Positions 59,001 through 64,000 of a stretch of 64,000 bases of DNA are shown here, piece by piece (the first letter of the stretch is position 1; each line of letters opens with the position of its first letter). The notes below the pieces were generated by a model, which saw nothing but the letters and a program-made list of their open reading frames with translations, made no database searches and was not told the DNA's origin. This DNA comes from Nemophila menziesii (Eukaryota; Streptophyta; Magnoliopsida; Boraginales; Hydrophyllaceae). The stretch is taken from the NCBI GenBank assembly GCA_029959085.1, contig JARWIR010000005.1, positions 7,504,501 through 7,568,500 of the forward strand, given 5' to 3'. The position numbers were made by a program, and so were the translations under genes.

Positions 59001-59435
59001 ATCTATCCCTGTGAAATTTATAGTTATATGATGAGTTTTAGTATGTTTGGTGATTTAAGGATCTGACCTGACCTGACCTGGTAAAAATAGTAAGAGTGGT
59101 AGGACGGGGCCGGGGCAGGTAGAGTGTTTAAGTGGGACCGGGGCGCAGTCCAAAGGTGAAAACCATCGAGGAGGTCCATTATCAGATGATGTTGATTGCA
59201 TTAGTTGTATAGACTGCTCTAAGTAATCCTTTTTTAAGCTGAAGCTAGATGAATGATTCTTCACCTTTGGTTCTTCCATGTTTAGTCTAATAAGCTTCTT
59301 GTTTTTCCAAAAGCTTCCATTGTCACGTTTTGACTTGTAAGTAGAAGTAGCAATAGCAGAAGAGGAAGTGATCGGTGGGTGGAGAAACGGCCTTGAGATA
59401 GCGGATACAAAAACGATAGTTCCGATGGTGGCCAT
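56023..59435 (-). CDS. PES: Phytyl ester synthase-type plastid acyltransferase
   Basis: PES enzymes make phytyl esters and triacylglycerol from free phytol and fatty acids during chlorophyll breakdown, in thylakoids and plastoglobules. Exons (5' to 3'): 59435-59078, 59008-58957, 58876-58821, 58748-58590, 58524-58432, 58370-58264, 57811-57690, 57622-57514, 57435-57305, 57231-56862, 56792-56679, 56579-56488, 56412-56303, 56219-56023, giving 689 aa, near the family's usual 700. The N-terminus is Ser/Thr-rich and transit-peptide-like. The alpha/beta-hydrolase half has the nucleophile elbow GESLG (S183), SGNDLFLPS (Asp) and SQRGHALFLED (His). The acyltransferase half has FVGYHMLVGLELP and LLYPGGMREALHRKGEEYKL. 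No lesion is seen. The likely Arabidopsis counterpart is PES2 (At3g26840). Confidence 0.93.
57892..58169. mobile_element. CACTA-type MITE in PES intron 6
   Basis: A perfect 17-bp inverted repeat CACTACAAGAAATAGTA closes a 278-bp unit, with the CACTA terminus of the En/Spm superfamily. Internal AGCGGCAA/GCGACAAAT words repeat near the ends. The 3-bp flanks (ACA and ATA) do not match exactly. It sits well inside the intron, away from the splice sites. Confidence 0.85.
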
Positions 59436-59619
59436 GGATAAGGAGAATTGAAAAGAAACCGTTTTGACTTGAGTTGAGAGTGAATTAAATGTATGGAGGA
59501 AGTTGATGAGCTCCTGATGCTAAAATATGCCTTTAATTGCGGACAATGCAATGGTCGTGGTGGGAAGGAGTGATCAATTGAAATAAGAGAGGATGCTTAA
59601 TGTTGTTAGTAAATGCCAC

Positions 59620-61135
59620 TTAGTGTCTTGAACATATCTCTCTCTTCAAGATAGCACCCTCACCTAGAGCCTTTTCTTACTAAAGACCTCAGAAACTTTT
59701 TAACACATGAAACCCAAAACCCCTGTTACCTTTCTACCCTCGTTTTATTTTTTCTTTTCCTATATATATTAATTTAGATACCACAAACTACATTTTAAGA
59801 TCCAGATCCAGTTTCTCTCACCTCCCTCTCCTCCCCATTTCTCCCCTCCGATGTGAGTAGCTCCAAAACCACCACCACCACTAAAACACACCACCACTAA
59901 AACACACCACCACAACCACCCTTCTCGCAACCTCTCATGGCAGCCATGGAGGTTCCACCAAAACACCACCACCACCATAACACATCCACGGAACCACCAC
60001 CACCACCATAACACATCCGGAATGGCCTCCGTTCGCGAGCTCCGGTAAGATCCACCTCTCTCTCTCGTTTTCCGGTAGCTGGAGTTGCAGTGGCTTCGTG
60101 CTCAGCCATGGAGCTTGTTGTTCGTCGGAGTTGCAGTGGCATCGTGCTCAGCCATGGAGGTGTGCTGTTTTCTTCTCCATTACAGCTGCTGCGAAGAGGA
60201 ACCTGTTCAAGAGCTCCGATGGCCACCCAGCGAGATCCAAGCCAGCCAGATCCGCAGCAGCGAGCTCTACGAAGAAGGAAGGGAGCTTTGTTGTTTGCCG
60301 GAGTTACAGTGGCTTCGTGCTCAGCCATGGAGGAGTTGCAGTGGCGGTGATTTTTTCGAGTTGCAGTGGCGGAGCTTCTCAATCGTGGTTGCTGCTGTCT
60401 TCGTGTGGTGTTCGTGTGGTGTTCGTGTGGTGGTGGTTGAGCTCGAATGTTGGTTGCTTCGCGAAGAGAACCACTGAGCTCGCGGTGGTGGGTTTCTTGG
60501 CCATGGCAGCGGTGAAACGAGCTTGAAGAAGCAGCGAGTATTTTTTTTTTCAGTAGGTTGACCAGATCTAGATCTGGTCAAACCAGATAGAATTATCATT
60601 TTTTTTGGCTTGTGTAATAATATATGAGAATAATATATTTGTTTTACTAATACTCATTACTTTTGGTAAATTAATTGTTCTGTAATTTTTTTATATTAGT
60701 CCTCAATTTTTAAGAGTACTCCGAGATTTTCTTAGAGTACTTCGAGATTTTCTTAGAGTACTTCGCAATTTTCTGGCAGTCGGTGGTCGGTGGTTGGAAG
60801 TCGGTGGTCTGTGGTTGGATATATAGAGTACTCATTTAAATATATAGAGTACTCAGCAAAATTGTCGGAGTACTTAGAAAATTCTCGGAGTACTCTACGT
60901 TTTTTCCGGTGACTGGAGGTCGGAGGTCGGTGGTCGGAGGTCGGTGATCGGAGGTCGAAGGTAGGTGGGTAGTGGTAGGTAGAGGAGAGAGAAACAGTGA
61001 CATCACACTTTTTTGTCTTTTAGTGTTAGTAAGGGTAGGAAAGACTATTGTAAAAAATGAGGTCCCTAAGAATAACAACATTCTAGACACTACTCTATAG
61101 AGAAGAAATAGTGTTTCTAAGACCCTATATATAAT
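59620..61135. other. Repeat-rich, GC-richer stretch, probable DNA transposon
   Basis: CACCAC runs (59860-60020), a GTTGCAGTGGCTTCGTGCTC unit recurring around 60071, 60127, 60299 and partly 60357, and AGAGTACTYCGAGATTTTCT and GGAGGTCGGTGG units (60710-60960) fill it. Ends carry vaguely complementary TTCTTA..GACCTCA and TGAGGTCCCTAAGAA segments. I find no transposase. Open frames here are repeat-driven and I do not call them genes. A Mutator-like non-autonomous element is one guess. Confidence 0.4.
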
Positions 61136-61159
61136 TCACCCAATTTTATTTTTTTTAAG

Positions 61160-61268
61160 ATTTGGTCTAGTGGTTACTATGCAGAGAGCAAAAGATATGG
61201 GATCGAATCTATTTGGAGTCAAAATAATTCCGAATCTCAATTGATTCTCATATCATATGTATTAAAAG
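61160..61268 (+). mobile_element. tRNA-derived SINE, diverged
   Basis: GGTCTAGTGGTTACTATGCA (A-box side), GGGATCGAATC (B-box) and a CAAAATAATTCCGAATCTCAA body match the SINEs at 7.1 and 40.0 kb, in plus orientation. Ends approximate. Confidence 0.65.
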
Positions 61269-61269
61269 G

Positions 61270-62860
61270 AAAATCTCACAACAAGGTAATTTTTTTTATT
61301 GTAAGGTGGTTCACACTTCTAAATGAAACAGTTTGACTATGATCAATTGAATTAACCAACTAGTTTTTAAAGGAGAAATGTACAAATAACCGCTTAAATA
61401 CCAACTAAGAGTGTATTAAAAGCCTAGTTAGAAAAACCTACTAACTAAGACCTTAGTTACAATTTCCTGGTTGGATTTTTCCGGATTTACCCTTTTCTTT
61501 TTTCTTCTTCTTAATAATTCGTTCCTTTTTCTTTTTATTAATCTTATCGATCTGCATTCCTATGGGTACAGACCTCATGGGTACAGACCTACTTTGATTT
61601 TATATTTTGTTAAGTGATTTGTTTGTGTGAAGTGGATTTGCATTACAAGTCCTCATACTTTTCACGTTTTGTCCATGTCAAGGTATAAGAAATCTGTTTT
61701 TTGTCTGTGTCAAACTTCTGGGAAACAAATCACAGGAACTCATTAGTTAAGGTCTGTACCCTAGGGGTCGTACCAAAGCCTCATTTTTTGTATATGTCCA
61801 TGCCCAAGGTGTCAAATCTGTCCATTAATATACCTTAGGGGCTGTACCATAAGGACTGTACCATGGTAAAGTGTTTGCATAATTTTTTAGAAATTAATTT
61901 TTTTATACGGTAATCAAAATTTTAACATCTTCACATTATAAAATCCAAAGGCTGTACCTACCACATTATTACCTTAGCAATTTATCAAATCAGATTTGGA
62001 TTTATTGTAAAAGAATAAAAAAAAATTGGACCGAAGGTACAGACGCAAACACATTTTAATTAAAAAGGTTGGACCCAAGGGGCTGGACCCAAAAAGCTGG
62101 ACTACAAAACAATGTGTTAAAAATCATATCACCAAAAATCAATCCAAAATTACGGGGTCTAGACCTCTCGGATATGAATTAAAAAAACTAAGGAACAACC
62201 ATCTTGGGTTGTACCTATGTCTCGCAACAAGGAACAAAAACCAAAAACGTAATTCGCAGATCTGGACAAAAAGAAAAAGAAATCACTACAAAGAAATCTC
62301 CGGTCATGGAACGGCTTTATTCGAACTTGGAAGACAGGGGGCTTGGTTCGATGGTCAGTCGATCTGGACCGGCACCGGAATAGTCCAAGGCGGCAACCTT
62401 CTCTTCTGCAGTGGAGAAAGGAGACGAAGGGTCAGATCTCCTAGATAAGATGAGATCTGGTGGTGGGAAGGTGAGAGCAACGCGGCGCGAAGGAGGTGGG
62501 CTTCATATTTGTCTTCGTTTGCAGGAGAAGGGGCTTTGGGGGCGGCGGATCTGGAGAACGGCGGCTGGTGATGTATGCCACTGTGATGGTGAGAGGAGAG
62601 ATGTTGTATAGAGAGAGAGGGTGTGAGGAGAGAGGTTGTATAGAGAGAGAGGTAGAATAGATTTGGGATCCCGTAACCCTGTTATGGGTGTTTTGTTTTG
62701 GCTTTTTTCTTTTTCACTGTGATAACAAAGGGGAAGGGGGTATTTGGTCTTTCCACTTGAGAGGCCTTTCTTTATCAAGGGGAAAGTCATGGGGCTGTTA
62801 TAACGAAATCCCCCTTTTTAAGGCAATGTATTATGTAGAGGTGAGGTTAACTAACATGTT
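61270..62860. other. Unclassified repetitive segment with CTGTACC motifs
   Basis: Seven CTGTACC/GGTACAG heptamers lie between 61565 and 62042. Later parts are G/A-rich with GAGAGAGAG microsatellite-like tracts at 62600-62645. No conserved protein is recognised in the open frames. It may be a non-autonomous transposon of unknown type. Confidence 0.35.
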
Positions 62861-62865
62861 AGGTA

Positions 62866-64000
62866 TTTTTTTTTTGGTACAAAACACCTTTCGGTACAAT
62901 GTAACACAATAAATGAAGTAAACTTATATTAAGAGTAATCTTGACCCAATAAAAAGGTAAAACAAATTTATAGGCCAACTTCGCTATAATATGAACAATA
63001 GTATTTGCAAGTCTACAAGTATAAGAATACTGTAACTCAAGGTGTGTAGTGACTATCAGCAAGGTGGGTAGTGACTATTAGCAGGTCTACAAGTATAAGA
63101 CAACTGCAACACCGGGTGTGTAGTGACTATTCTTCTAATTTTTAGGATGATCTCCGAAATCAATTAAAGTTGATTAATGAATCAGAAAGGAAAAAGTGAT
63201 TGTTTTTTGAGTTACAAGGGAGATCCTAAAACCGTGGAAAACGAACAATTACAAATTTACTATGTTCTCAGAATCTAAGGTGAAAATTCTTCTCCGAATC
63301 TTCCAAGCGCACATATCTCTCGTAAGTACACCCCAAATGCCATCCAGCGGGTGAATAGAATAAATATGGAATAGTACTTATTTGTCTCAGGCCCAAACGA
63401 GCTAACCAATCAGTACAAGCATTAGTCGCTCTCTCTATAGCTTTGAATCTTTGATCTTGTAAGAGCCGTTAGCTTCCATGGATTTTCTTTATCTCGTCAA
63501 TCCAATGCGCAGTTGGCTCTCTTTCCCTATCCATTCGAAGTAATGCACTAAGAACCTCGTGAGAGTCAGTTTCTACCTCTAAATCTCTTATCCCTATTTC
63601 TACTTCCATCTTGAGACCCTCATAGACCGCAACGGGCTCTGCAACTATTACTAAACAACACCTAAGATCTGTGGTGAAACCCTTGATCCACTTACCCTCT
63701 TTATCTCTTAATACTCCCCCAACACCTCCTTTACCTTGGTTTTTCAACAAACTCTCATCTGTGTTGAGTTTGAATCCCCAATTTGGTTTACACCACCCTA
63801 TCCATTCCACTTGGTCCTTTCATTCAACGATCTTACCTAGCTGTATTCTCCATGCCTTGAGATAATCCACCGCCTGCCATTTAGCCTTCTTAATTATTGC
63901 TTCCTCACTTGGGAATGCGGCTTTATTAAATATAGCTTCGTTCCTCTCCTTCCAAATCACTCCCAACAGCGCCCTAAATAAATTATTCCACTCAACTCCA
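62866..64000 (-). mobile_element. LINE 3' end with RNase H, cut by window edge
   Basis: On minus the tail is a T-run at about 62866-62875, then a 3' UTR up to about 63290. Upstream is RNase H (WGFKLNTDESLLKNQGKGG, LEVETDSHEVLSALLRMDRE, ERATNACTDWLARLGL) and, at the edge, the pre-RNase H linker (VIWKERNEAIFNKAAF). A frame break near 63475 and stops show it is decayed. The 3' UTR has a 50-bp near-duplicate (about 63007-63056 and 63081-63130). Confidence 0.8.

Noticed and set aside
59769..60600. Several overlapping frames on both strands in the GC-rich patch
   Set aside because: They are produced by repeat units in different phases, none carries a family motif, and no frame stands out.
62026..62448. 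Open frame of 140 residues at 62.0-62.4 kb
   Set aside because: It is lysine/glycine-rich, starts inside the CTGTACC repeat cluster and matches no family I know.
1..64000. CRISPR array, bacterial operon or prophage signals
   Set aside because: Intron-rich genes, plant transposons and the absence of regularly spaced identical repeats rule these out.

Overview
The window looks like eudicot plant nuclear DNA. It is AT-rich, its real genes carry many short GT..AG introns, and it holds plant-type L1 LINEs, Ty1/copia LTRs, a PIF/Harbinger element, hAT- and CACTA-type MITEs and tRNA-derived SINEs. I cannot name the species. All calls come from reading the sequence; no search was run.

Six gene models read through intact. 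In order they are: a DHHC S-acyltransferase (+, 4779-6782, 5 exons, 462 aa); two glycerophosphodiester phosphodiesterase (GDPD1-type) copies (+, 8237-9751 and 25873-27356, 398 and 394 aa); SKL1, a plastid shikimate-kinase-like protein (+, 29759-31381, 10 exons, 291 aa); an Atos/DUF4210-type protein (+, 35858-37861, 5 exons, 560 aa); a one-finger C2H2/EAR transcription factor (+, 42524-43045); and a phytyl ester synthase (PES)-type plastid acyltransferase (-, 56023-59435, 14 exons, 689 aa). Every exon sum closes in frame. There are also gene relics: a 5' fragment of a second SKL1, two exons of a ureidoglycolate-amidohydrolase-like gene, and a BSD-domain pseudogene.

The central structure is a tandem duplication. 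Block 2 (about 25525-30133, 4.6 kb) carries GDPD and the start of SKL1. Block 1 (about 7896-25527) is the same unit swollen to 17.6 kb by transposons. The junction lies in SKL1 intron 2, fused to the GDPD upstream region with about 3 bp of microhomology, so block 1 kept a full GDPD but only SKL1 exons 1-2. Exon 1 of that SKL1 stub was then split at a TTA target by a PIF/Harbinger element (16432-24478), which itself contains a LINE (about 20345-24198) and is followed by a MITE (24482-25176). Both GDPD promoters keep two P1BS-type (GNATATNC) phosphate-starvation motifs.

The second notable structure is a nested transposon stack at 43921-51669. A full-length L1-type LINE on the minus strand has a 15-bp target duplication. 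Inside it sit a 1,619-bp solo copia LTR with a GAGTG duplication (in the 5' region) and a 470-bp TIR element (in ORF1). ORF1 and ORF2 overlap as ATGA. A 5'-truncated relative of the same LINE lies at 10527-12476.

The far left holds a degenerate copia LTR and primer-binding site related to the solo LTR. The right end holds a repeat-rich GC-richer stretch (59.6-61.1 kb), a segment with seven CTGTACC motifs (61.5-62.1 kb), and the 3' end of another LINE cut by the window edge. No novel biochemical system is evident. The interest lies in the genome architecture.
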